Below the pieces are notes generated by a model that was not told where the DNA came from, made no database searches, and worked only from the letters and a program-made list of their open reading frames with translations. Shown in pieces: positions 24,168 through 32,382 of a stretch of DNA of 60,226 bases. Within the stretch, counting starts at the first letter, position 1, and every line of letters starts with the position of its first letter. The translations under genes were made by a program, and so were the position numbers. Origin of the DNA: an uncultured Spirochaetales bacterium (GTDB lineage: Bacteria > Spirochaetota > Spirochaetia > Sphaerochaetales > Sphaerochaetaceae); assembly GCA_949295125.1 (NCBI GenBank), contig CASFJV010000002.1, positions 1 through 60,226 of the forward strand, read 5' to 3'.

Positions 24168-26144
24168 CTAAAGCAGATCCAGCGGATCTGTATCAATCTC
24201 AACTTGTACGGAGCTGGCAGCCTTATAGCTTGACCTGAAAAGATCCAGGACCTTCAGTGCATAAGCGAAAGCCTCATCCTTTATCACAAGCAGTATGTGG
24301 TAGCGGTAATAGGAATTTGCCATCTCAATCAGGCAGCTTGTTGCTGGATAGGCTTCAATGTTCACGTTACCCTCAAAATATGGACTGAGGAATTCCTCGA
24401 TCCTGTTTGCCTCCATCTCTGCCTTCTCCTCACTTTTGCTCCTGACTTTTATATTTATAAGGCGTGAATACGGTGGATAGCCAATCTTGCGCCTTTCAGA
24501 CATCTCCTTCTGGTAAAAGCCCTCAGGATCATTCAGCTCAACCGCCCTAATGGCGGGATTGGAAAGCTGGGTCGTCTGGATGATGACAATACCATCATCC
24601 CTGTACCTGCCAACCCTTCCGGAAACCTGCTGCAGAAGCTCAAATGTCCTCTCATTTGCCCTGAAATCAGGGAGGAAGAGCCCCTGATCCGCATTCAGGA
24701 CTCCTACCAGGGTCGCTTTAGGGAAATTCAGTCCTTTTGCGATCATCTGTGTGCCAAGGAGTATGTTGACCTCCCCTTTTTCAAATTCCTTAAGTGTCTC
24801 AGATACATATTCCCTGTCATTTTCTGCCGTATCCCTGTCAAGGCGCCTGATCACTTTGAACGGATAAAGGGCCTTCAGTTCCTCTTCGATCCTTTCCGTT
24901 CCAAATCCGCTTGATCCAAGATCATGACTGTGGCAGGATGGGCACACTTCAGGAAGAGGCATCTTAAAGCCGCATGTATGGCACTCAAGATGCTTTGTCC
25001 TCTTATGGTATGTAAGGCTGATTGAGCAGTTCGGGCATCTTATCACCTCTCCGCATGTGTTGCATGTAAGCGTATTTGAATACCCCCTGCGGTTCAGGAA
25101 CAGGATAACTCCATTGCCTTTCTCAAGCTCAGCATCCATGGCGGCCCTTAAAAGTGAACTTATGTTCCCCTTCTGCCCAAGGGTATTGACCACTTTCACA
25201 GACGGGAAAGCCCCTTTGCCTATGCGCTTTGTAAGATCAAGTTCTGTGATCTTGCCTTCCCTCATGAGCTTATAGCACTCAAATGAAGGGGTGGCTGACC
25301 CCATAATAAGAGCCGCATCATTATAGCGTGACCTGAGCTGAGCCAGCTGCCTGGCATGGTAGCGGGGTGCGTTTCCAGCCTTATAGGAGCTCTCATGCTC
25401 CTCATCCATTATTATGAGCTTAAGGTTCCTGAACGGGGCAAAGACAGCGCTTCTTGCCCCGATCACTATGTCAACCTCTCCATTCTGCACCAGGCGTGCG
25501 CTCTTGAGCCTCTGGGCGGGAGTAAGGGAGGAATGCATGATCTGCACCCTGCCCTTGAACCTGTTTTTCACATTTGATGAAAGCTGTTCGGAAAGCGTGA
25601 TTTCAGGAACCATGTACAGCACCTGTCCCCCATTTCTTATCACATCTTCTGCAATCTGGAGGTATACTTCACTCTTGCCTGATCCCGTCACACCGTAAAG
25701 GTAGAAGAGCCTCCTGCCTTCCTTCCGCTTCTCATGGTACTTAGCAATCACCCGTTTCTGCTCTTCTGTAAGTTCACTGACCGGAGAAAAATCGCCACCC
25801 TCAAAGAATGGAGCTGCCTCTGTATCCCTCTTTGCGTTTGGAACCATCAGGGAAAGGCACTGCCCGATGGAATTCTTATAAAGGTAGCTCATATCGGCAG
25901 CAAGGCGCACAAGCTCGGAATTAATTACAGGCTCATCGTCATAGACCCTCTTTATGCCCTTCACCTCAAAATTCCCTTCAGGTTTCTCATCGCCGGTACT
26001 GATGACAAAGCCTTTCATCGCCCTATGATTAAAATCAACGCTTACCCTCTTATAAAGCGGATCTGGAAAGGCGTTCTCATCATATGAGTAGGTGAACGTA
26101 CTCTCGTAAAGCGGTACGGCTAAGCTGACACGGGCATACTTCAA
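24168..26144 (-). CDS. priA: Primosomal replication restart helicase PriA
   Basis: This 3'-5' helicase reloads the replisome at stalled forks. Seen: Walker A GVTGSGKSEVYL, DEEH, SATPSFEC, eight zinc-binding cysteines at about residues 355-410 (CNTCGEVIRCPNC, CHTCGF, CPSCHSH), and late helicase motifs GTQMIAKGLNFP and QVSGRVGR. At 658 aa it is somewhat shorter than the E. coli protein, with a compact N-terminal DNA-binding region. It overlaps the preceding gene by ATGA. Confidence 0.95.
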   Translation of the reverse strand: MKYARVSLAVPLYESTFTYSYDENAFPDPLYKRVSVDFNHRAMKGFVISTGDEKPEGNFEVKGIKRVYDDEPVINSELVRLAADMSYLYKNSIGQCLSLMVPNAKRDTEAAPFFEGGDFSPVSELTEEQKRVIAKYHEKRKEGRRLFYLYGVTGSGKSEVYLQIAEDVIRNGGQVLYMVPEITLSEQLSSNVKNRFKGRVQIMHSSLTPAQRLKSARLVQNGEVDIVIGARSAVFAPFRNLKLIIMDEEHESSYKAGNAPRYHARQLAQLRSRYNDAALIMGSATPSFECYKLMREGKITELDLTKRIGKGAFPSVKVVNTLGQKGNISSLLRAAMDAELEKGNGVILFLNRRGYSNTLTCNTCGEVIRCPNCSISLTYHKRTKHLECHTCGFKMPLPEVCPSCHSHDLGSSGFGTERIEEELKALYPFKVIRRLDRDTAENDREYVSETLKEFEKGEVNILLGTQMIAKGLNFPKATLVGVLNADQGLFLPDFRANERTFELLQQVSGRVGRYRDDGIVIIQTTQLSNPAIRAVELNDPEGFYQKEMSERRKIGYPPYSRLINIKVRSKSEEKAEMEANRIEEFLSPYFEGNVNIEAYPATSCLIEMANSYYRYHILLVIKDEAFAYALKVLDLFRSSYKAASSVQVEIDTDPLDLL

Positions 26145-26806
26145 GAGATGACCTCTCTTATTCTCAGCAGATCCTCATAAACTGCCCTTTTAAGTCTTTT
26201 ATCCTCAATGCATTCACGCTGTGAGTAGGTTGCGAATGTCCTTATGCCGTTTATATGGAATTCCCTCTCCCTTGCCCTTATCCTCTCATATGGCAGATCT
26301 GTGCGGAGCATGTAATGCGCAAGATCGATGCCGAAGAGGATGATGGAATCAGGCTCAAAAGAGAGCATTTCAGCTCTCAGGTATTTCCTGCAGCTGTCAG
26401 CATACGAGCTGTCAAAAGAAGGTGTTGGGCATTTTATCAGGGGAAGGAGCGCCCTCTTCCCCCTTGGAACATTCAGCACTCCCGTCATCTGGTTCTCATA
26501 CATCTCCATTGCATCATCTTTCAAAAGCTTTCCGCTCTGCTCAACTGAAGGGATGACACATAAAAGGGACGCTTTCTTAGGATTGAAATAGAAATAGTCA
26601 TCAAGCCTGGCCTGCCAGAGCGGACAGGATCTGCAGAAAGCTGGATCAGAAGATTCTTTATCCCTGGAATCCTGCTTTATGCCAGGCTCCTTCTCTTTGG
26701 CAGAATATGAGAACACACCATCCTCTCCAAGGGGATCATAATATGCTCTCATCACTTCATCCTTAAGTTCCAGAAGATTTTCGATACTCTCTTTCAAACC
26801 ACTCAT
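26141..26806 (-). CDS. Uracil-DNA glycosylase-like protein, degenerate
   Basis: This 221-aa protein keeps the outline of family 4/5 uracil-DNA glycosylases: CRSCPL at about residue 59, a central strand LLCVIPSVEQSG where active enzymes carry GEAPG, LPLIKCPTPS, SCRKYLRAEMLSFEPDSIILFG, and a C-terminal block where HPS would be expected but TYSQRE is found. The catalytic and uracil-binding motifs are therefore replaced. It may bind DNA without cleaving, or act on something else. It overlaps truA by 44 nt and priA by 4. Confidence 0.6.
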   Translation of the reverse strand: MSGLKESIENLLELKDEVMRAYYDPLGEDGVFSYSAKEKEPGIKQDSRDKESSDPAFCRSCPLWQARLDDYFYFNPKKASLLCVIPSVEQSGKLLKDDAMEMYENQMTGVLNVPRGKRALLPLIKCPTPSFDSSYADSCRKYLRAEMLSFEPDSIILFGIDLAHYMLRTDLPYERIRAREREFHINGIRTFATYSQRECIEDKRLKRAVYEDLLRIREVIS

Positions 26807-27620
26807 ATTTCATCCTGTCATAGCTCACTTCTGCAAGATACAGGCCATCAGAAGGGGCTGTCTTATGCACAAGAGACCTGTCTTTCCTGTCCAATATATC
26901 CTTAAAGTCCGATGGGCTCAGAGCCTTGGATGCGAAAGAAAGCATTGTCCCCACCATGCTTCTGACCTGATGGTATAGGAATGCATTCCCTGCAACCCTG
27001 TATCTCAGGATCTGAGAGCCAAATTCATCCCTTACCTCATCCCAGGCTGAGACATAGATATCCCGCACTTTGGAAAGGCTTTTATCCCGGGCAGAGGAGA
27101 ATGTCGTATAGTCATGTGTCCCATACAGCAGTCCTGCATAGCTGTTCAGCGTATCCAGAGGATAAAGTGTCCTGACTGCTGTAATTTTGCCATCATCAAA
27201 AGGGAGCATCCCGTCCGCCCTCTTTATGAGATACCAGTATTCCCTGCTCTCTGTTGAGAACCTGGCATGGAAATCCGGTCCAACCTCATCACTTGATACA
27301 ATCCTTATGCTCTTTTCCAGATGCGTATTGAGGATGATCTTGAATTTTTCGGCACTTATCCTGCTTCTTGTATCGAAATGTGCCCCCTGCCTCAGGGCAT
27401 GCACTCCGCTGTCTGTCCTTCCAGAGCCATAAAGCGTCACCTCTTCATCCAGTACAGAAGAGAGGACTTTTTCTATCTCCTCCTGGACAGTCTTCTCCCC
27501 TTCCTGCCTCTGCCATCCTGAATATGGACGGCCATCATAGGCAATGAACAGGCGTATCCTCCTCTCTCCTTCATCAAGGCCTTTGAAGCTCTCCGGCCTT
27601 CTCCAGTCTGCTCTAGCCAT
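26763..27620 (-). CDS. truA: tRNA pseudouridine synthase A
   Basis: TruA modifies positions 38-40 of tRNA anticodon stems. Seen: FIAYDGRPYSGWQRQ, the catalytic Asp in YGSGRTDSGVHALRQGAHFDT, FHARFSTESREYWY, and FLYHQVRSMVGTML. It is 285 aa long. The first twenty residues before IRLFIAYDG form an extension not typical of the family, so a later start is possible; 27620 overlaps acpS by 8 nt. Confidence 0.94.
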   Translation of the reverse strand: MARADWRRPESFKGLDEGERRIRLFIAYDGRPYSGWQRQEGEKTVQEEIEKVLSSVLDEEVTLYGSGRTDSGVHALRQGAHFDTRSRISAEKFKIILNTHLEKSIRIVSSDEVGPDFHARFSTESREYWYLIKRADGMLPFDDGKITAVRTLYPLDTLNSYAGLLYGTHDYTTFSSARDKSLSKVRDIYVSAWDEVRDEFGSQILRYRVAGNAFLYHQVRSMVGTMLSFASKALSPSDFKDILDRKDRSLVHKTAPSDGLYLAEVSYDRMKYEWFEREYRKSSGT

Positions 27621-27963
27621 CTATAGCCACCATGGCAACAGAATATTCTTTTTCATGGCTTATTGAGAGGAAAACGGATGAAGAGCCTATTATGCTTCCA
27701 ATTTTCGGGTTGTTCACGATATACGGTGCGCCACAGCCATCCGTCCTTATCTCAATATCCCGTGCACAGATTCCATGGAATCCGGTTCCAAGAGCTTTTG
27801 AAAAGGCTTCCTTGGCGGCAAAACGCGAGGCATAATACTCCTCACTCCTCACCGAAGGTGCATTGCATATTTCGCCCTCTGTGAATATCTTTCTCAGGAA
27901 CTTCTCATCACGGGAGGCAAAACGCCTGTTTTCCACTATATCTATGCCAATACCCTTAAGCAT
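27613..27963 (-). CDS. acpS: Holo-[acyl-carrier-protein] synthase
   Basis: This transferase attaches 4'-phosphopantetheine to ACP. The metal Asp is in GIGIDIVENRRF and the Glu in ASRFAAKEAFSKALGTG, with a late SISHEKEYSVAMV strand. About 116 aa is standard. Two adjacent ATGs exist (27966, 27963); the second sits five nt from AGGAG. The first overlaps the cdaR stop. Confidence 0.94.
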   Translation of the reverse strand: MLKGIGIDIVENRRFASRDEKFLRKIFTEGEICNAPSVRSEEYYASRFAAKEAFSKALGTGFHGICARDIEIRTDGCGAPYIVNNPKIGSIIGSSSVFLSISHEKEYSVAMVAIDG

Positions 27964-28355
27964 CATATCTCCTGGCTTGAAAATAGGATCCTGACGGATG
28001 AGGGCTGCGCTTTCACGCTTATTGAGCTCTGCCTGAATACATCCTGGTTGAAGTCAAGCACTACAGGAACCCTTGCGATTCCCGCGCTCTCAACAGCAGA
28101 AAAGTCAGCAGATGCAGTTACCATTGCAGGATCCACCAGGTATATAAGATCCTCACTTCCGCTTATCACGATATCTACAGATTCAGGAACGAGCGACTCT
28201 GCAGTAAGGTTCTCAGGAAGGCTGACATCAAGAGGAATCCTTACAACGCGGTTTGTGATGTTTGAGAACTCCACAAGAAGCACTACTGCGACAGCAAGCA
28301 GGAATGCGAATATCTTGGCACCCCATGAGGAGAAAAACTTAAAATCCTGTTTCAT
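27963..28355 (-). CDS. cdaR: YbbR-domain protein, CdaA regulator-like
   Basis: This 130-aa protein has one N-terminal membrane helix (KIFAFLLAVAVVLLVEF) and a single YbbR domain outside the membrane (VVRIPLDVSLPENLTAESLVPESVDIVISG). Firmicute CdaR has several YbbR domains and tunes the diadenylate cyclase; this short version follows cdaA directly with an ATGA overlap, which supports the same partnership. The regulatory effect is inferred. Confidence 0.88.
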   Translation of the reverse strand: MKQDFKFFSSWGAKIFAFLLAVAVVLLVEFSNITNRVVRIPLDVSLPENLTAESLVPESVDIVISGSEDLIYLVDPAMVTASADFSAVESAGIARVPVVLDFNQDVFRQSSISVKAQPSSVRILFSSQEI

Positions 28356-29176
28356 GCCTTATCCTCCCCGCTTCCCTGGTTTTCCTTGATATCCGAAGGA
28401 AGGACATCCCTGTATGTGAAGAGGGCAAGCAGCACCCTCTTTATCGTCTCATTTGAGAGTTCATAATATATGTTGGCATTATATGCAAGGCTTATGGCTC
28501 CCGTTTCCTCCGATACGATTATGACAATGGCATCACTGACTTCCGTCAGGCCAAGAGCTGCCCTGTGCCTTGTGCCGAAGCTGGCCTTTATCCCTGTCTG
28601 CTCACTGAGGGGAAGATAGCATGCGGCATAGCTTATCCTTCCATTCTGGACCACACATGCTCCATCATGCAAAGGGGTATCATGGTCAAATATGGTGAGA
28701 ATAAGCGTTGATGAGAGATCAGCATTCAGCTTTGTTCCTGAATCAAGGACACTCTTGATATCTATATGGCGGGGAAACACTATAAGGGCTCCCCTCTTCT
28801 TTTCCACCAGTATATTGCATGCATTCAGTATTGAGTCTATCTGTTCTGCTGTCGTCTGCTGTCCAATCCTGAAGAAGCGGCTCTTCTTTATGAATGACAT
28901 TGAAAAGGCACGCCTGAGCTCCGGATGGTAGAAGACGAAAAGAAGCATGAGGAAAGGAACGAAAAGCTCATTCATTATGAACGTCAGAACGCTGAAACCA
29001 AGCACCTGGAATACTAGGTAGAAGATCGCAAAATAGAGCAGGACCATGACAAGCTGCTTGGCTTTGCTCTGGTCAAGCGCGACATAAACCCGGTAAAAGA
29101 CAAAGGCAATGATAAGCGTCTCTGCCAATAACCTTATATAATCCAAAATGCTAAGACTTGAGAGTACTTCCAGCAT
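28352..29176 (-). CDS. cdaA: Diadenylate cyclase CdaA
   Basis: This membrane-bound DAC-domain enzyme makes c-di-AMP from two ATP. Three N-terminal membrane helices cover about residues 10-80, then the catalytic domain with DHDTPLHDGACVV (DGA) and GTRHRAALGLTE (RHR). It is 274 aa long. It is first in the cdaA-cdaR-acpS-truA run, 13 nt after glpK. c-di-AMP probably controls osmolyte and potassium transport here as elsewhere. Confidence 0.95.
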   Translation of the reverse strand: MLEVLSSLSILDYIRLLAETLIIAFVFYRVYVALDQSKAKQLVMVLLYFAIFYLVFQVLGFSVLTFIMNELFVPFLMLLFVFYHPELRRAFSMSFIKKSRFFRIGQQTTAEQIDSILNACNILVEKKRGALIVFPRHIDIKSVLDSGTKLNADLSSTLILTIFDHDTPLHDGACVVQNGRISYAACYLPLSEQTGIKASFGTRHRAALGLTEVSDAIVIIVSEETGAISLAYNANIYYELSNETIKRVLLALFTYRDVLPSDIKENQGSGEDKA

Positions 29177-29189
29177 TCTTCCTCCTAAA

Positions 29190-30683
29190 CTATACCCAGT
29201 CCAGTGTTCTCTCGACTGCTTTCTTCCAGAATCCTACCTTTTTTTCCCTTTCTTTGTCATCCATTGTAGGAGTCCACCTGAGAGCTTCCTTCCATCTCTG
29301 CCTTAGATCATCAAGGCTCTTCCAGACTCCGACAGTCAGGCCGGCAGCATATGCAGCTCCAAGTGCGGTGGTCTCCACTATCTGGGGCCTGATGACTGGA
29401 ACATCCAGGATATCGCTCTGGAATGCCATGAGAGGGGCCGAATTGGTCATTCCGCCATCCACTTTGAGGGCACTGAGCTCAATGCCAGAATCCAGAGCCA
29501 TGCTGGTAAAGATATCATAAGCCTGGAATGCTGTCGATTCAAGGACCGCACGGCATATGTGGGCCCTGGTTGCAAATCCGGTAAGACCGGCAATGACTCC
29601 CCGAGCATCACTTCGCCAGTATGGGGCAAAAAGCCCGGCAAATGCGGGAACAATATATACACCGGCAGAATCCGGCACGCTTTCAGCCAGGCTGTCCAGT
29701 TCTTTCGCATCCTTCACCATCTTCAGGCTGTCCCGCGTCCACTGGACAAGCGATCCTGCAACGGCAACAGAGCCTTCAAGGGCATAGACGGGATCTTCAC
29801 CTTCCTTCCTGTAGGCAACTGTTGAAATAAGGCCGTGCCTGCTGTAATAGAGATCTTTTCCTGTATTTGAGAGCATGAAGCATCCTGTGCCATATGTGCA
29901 TTTGCTTTCCCCTGGACTGAAGCATGCCTGTCCAAAGAGCGCCGCCTGCTGGTCTCCCAGGATTCCGCAGACCGGGATCCTTGCGCCAAAAGGGCCATCC
30001 TCATCTGTGTAGCCATAGACAAGGCCTGTGGATGACACGATCTCAGGAAGGTTCCTCTCATCTATCCCAAAGAGTGAGAGCATCTCAAAATCCCATTTTA
30101 AAGTCTTGATGTTCATGAGCATATAGCGGCTGGCATTTGTCACATCGGTAACGGTGCGTCCTGTAAGCTTATAGGCAAGATATGCATCCATTGTCGCATA
30201 GCATAAATCTGGATTTCCGTTGTATGCCCTGACTTTAGGGACGTTCTCAATTAAATACCTGATCTTGCTTGCTGAGAAGTACGGACTGTAAAGAAGCCCA
30301 GTCTTTTCCCTGATGAATTCCTCGCTTGTCCCCTTTTTTATGCGTTCGATAATCTCCGATCCCCTGAGATCCTGCCATACGATCGCATTATGGAGTTTTC
30401 TCCCGCTCTTTCTCAGGAATGGAACGATGGTCTCCCTCTGGTTGGTAATGCCTATCGCCCTGATTTCCTCTGCCTGTATGCCGGAATTATCCAGAGCGTC
30501 CTTTATTACAGACTTGGTGTTTTCCCATATTTCATCCGGATCATGCTCTACCCACCCCGGACGTGGGAATATCTGCCGATGCTCTTTCTGTGAAAGGGCA
30601 GCAATATTTCCATTGCTGTCAAATATTATGAACCTGGTGCTTGTTGTGCCCTGGTCAATTGCTCCGATATACTCCTTTTCCAT
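29190..30683 (-). CDS. glpK: Glycerol kinase
   Basis: This FGGY-family kinase (497 aa) phosphorylates glycerol to glycerol 3-phosphate. Seen: AIDQGTTSTRFIIFD, GITNQRET, TYGTGCFML, and VDGGMTNSAPLMAFQSDIL. The ATG at 30683 follows AAAAGGTGG; a GTG three codons upstream lies within that site and is rejected. It has no other glp gene nearby in the window. It ends 13 nt before cdaA, so co-transcription with the c-di-AMP genes is possible. Confidence 0.95.
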   Translation of the reverse strand: MEKEYIGAIDQGTTSTRFIIFDSNGNIAALSQKEHRQIFPRPGWVEHDPDEIWENTKSVIKDALDNSGIQAEEIRAIGITNQRETIVPFLRKSGRKLHNAIVWQDLRGSEIIERIKKGTSEEFIREKTGLLYSPYFSASKIRYLIENVPKVRAYNGNPDLCYATMDAYLAYKLTGRTVTDVTNASRYMLMNIKTLKWDFEMLSLFGIDERNLPEIVSSTGLVYGYTDEDGPFGARIPVCGILGDQQAALFGQACFSPGESKCTYGTGCFMLSNTGKDLYYSRHGLISTVAYRKEGEDPVYALEGSVAVAGSLVQWTRDSLKMVKDAKELDSLAESVPDSAGVYIVPAFAGLFAPYWRSDARGVIAGLTGFATRAHICRAVLESTAFQAYDIFTSMALDSGIELSALKVDGGMTNSAPLMAFQSDILDVPVIRPQIVETTALGAAYAAGLTVGVWKSLDDLRQRWKEALRWTPTMDDKEREKKVGFWKKAVERTLDWV

Positions 30684-30742
30684 AAAAACCACCTTTTAGA
30701 GAAGTATAAGGCAAGAGCAATTGAAAGGGCAAACAAATTCAG

Positions 30743-31471
30743 TTAGCGCATCCTTGTCTCTTCTGAGTACTTCAGAAGTTCTCCGCTGACTCCGTTTATT
30801 TCAATTTCATACTCCACGCCATCAAGGTAAGAGCTTGCCTCATAGGTTATGATGCCGTCATCATAATCCCTTTCAAGCCTCCTGAGCTCTGCGTTTTCCG
30901 GCATATATGAACTGATGATAGTCTCTGCAGCCTCCCTTGCCATCGGATCTTCATCCCTGTTTGAGCCAAGCCTTCCATACTTTTCAAAGCTGTAGGAAAT
31001 GATAATGCCATCTCCATCCACTTCATAATCGTACTCGTAATCATCTGTCCTGAACTCAATTTCATAGATGACCCTTCCTCTTCTCTCATCATCGCGCTCA
31101 ACCCTTATGCGGCTTACCTCATCCTCGCCAAGTCCTGCATTGTCAAGAGCTATGGCAAGTGCTTCATCGCGTCCTACAGAAGAGCTGTCATCCCTTCTTC
31201 TTATTCTTTCAGTTTCCTGGTCGAAGGAAAGGATCTTTCCATCGGACTGTGCTATCTCATAGTCATATTCAGTGCCTTCATGATGGAATTCAACATCATA
31301 AATCCTCTCGCCGTGCTCCCAGTCTAAAGATGACCTCAGGTAAGATACGCTGTCGCGGCTTAAGGCGCTGTCCGAAAGGGCAATATCCTCAGCCTCTTCT
31401 CTTGTGATGGCAGCAAATAATGCTCCTGCAATTAACAATAAGAATAAAGATACTAACAGTTTTTTCTTCAT
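30743..31471 (-). CDS. Exported PepSY-domain protein (three repeats)
   Basis: A signal peptide (cleavage after LFAA at about residue 21) is followed by three PepSY units, each beginning with an Ala-rich helix (TREEAEDIALSDS, GRDEALAIALDNAG, AREAAETIISSY) and ending in strands with E(F/I)...YEYEI-type repeats. It is strongly acidic. PepSY domains often inhibit proteases or sit near cell-wall enzymes; the target here is unknown. It starts behind AAGGAGGAG with TATTAT/TATATT upstream. Confidence 0.85.
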   Translation of the reverse strand: MKKKLLVSLFLLLIAGALFAAITREEAEDIALSDSALSRDSVSYLRSSLDWEHGERIYDVEFHHEGTEYDYEIAQSDGKILSFDQETERIRRRDDSSSVGRDEALAIALDNAGLGEDEVSRIRVERDDERRGRVIYEIEFRTDDYEYDYEVDGDGIIISYSFEKYGRLGSNRDEDPMAREAAETIISSYMPENAELRRLERDYDDGIITYEASSYLDGVEYEIEINGVSGELLKYSEETRMR

Positions 31472-31536
31472 TTCTCCTCCTTAGTACTAATATAATACAG
31501 GAAAAATGAAAAACATTACTTATAAATTTTGTGAAG

Positions 31537-32379
31537 CTAGGAAAGGAAATCCCTTATCTCTTCAAGCCTTGAAAGCGTATCCTGCCGGCCAAGGCCATAG
31601 ATCGCCCTGACCTTGCCCTCATCTTTTTCGATCCGCTTTACGCCAAGATCCCTTGTAGGAGCTATGACAAGGACTTTCCCCTCCTTTTCAAGCTTATCCA
31701 GGAGATCAAGCACCCTGTTGTACTCATGGCTCCTTCCAGCCATTGCCTTAATAAGCTCAGGATATTTCCTCAGTGCAAATTTCATGAAGGCCGGCAATGG
31801 CTTTTCCTCTTTCCTGTATCCTCTCGGCCGGGTGAGAATAACGACATTCCTTCCGTATCCAAGCTTCATGAAGTATTCGACAGGAATTGAGTCAGAAACG
31901 CCGCCATCAAAATAAAGCTTTCCATCAATTGAAACAGGGCGGGAGACAACCGGCATTGAAGAGGAAGCCCTCATCCATTCGACATCCACTTCCAGAGGCC
32001 CCTTGCACTCATGGTATACGCTCTTTCCTGTCTCTGCCTCAGTTGCTACAGCATAGAAACGGACCGGATTGCGGTAGAATTCCTCTCCGTCAAAAGGATC
32101 AAGCCTTTCGGGAATTTCATGATAGCAGAACTCGGAGCCGAAGATATCTCCAGTCCTTAAAAGGCTCCGTATTCCGCTGTAGCGCGGATCCTTCATATAC
32201 CTGAGGTTGTACCTTATAGCCCTTCCTTTCTGCCTGGACTTGAAATTGCAGCCGAAAGAAGCACCGGCAGATACCCCTATATACCCGTCAAAACTGATAT
32301 CATTTTCCATCAGGACATCAATGGCACCGGCTGTATACATGCCGCGCATTGCGCCCCCTTCAAGCACCATGCCTTTCAT
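31537..32379 (-). CDS. Patatin-like phospholipase, YjjU type
   Basis: This is a cytosolic patatin of 280 aa. Seen: VLEGGAMRGMYTAG (oxyanion), nucleophile in GVSAGASFG (Ser about residue 38) and DGGVSDSIP with the catalytic Asp. No signal peptide or barrel is present, unlike the 729-aa patatin at 19855-22044. It lies 3 nt after the M16C peptidase gene. Substrate unknown. Confidence 0.88.
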   Translation of the reverse strand: MKGMVLEGGAMRGMYTAGAIDVLMENDISFDGYIGVSAGASFGCNFKSRQKGRAIRYNLRYMKDPRYSGIRSLLRTGDIFGSEFCYHEIPERLDPFDGEEFYRNPVRFYAVATEAETGKSVYHECKGPLEVDVEWMRASSSMPVVSRPVSIDGKLYFDGGVSDSIPVEYFMKLGYGRNVVILTRPRGYRKEEKPLPAFMKFALRKYPELIKAMAGRSHEYNRVLDLLDKLEKEGKVLVIAPTRDLGVKRIEKDEGKVRAIYGLGRQDTLSRLEEIRDFLS

Positions 32380-32382
32380 AAC

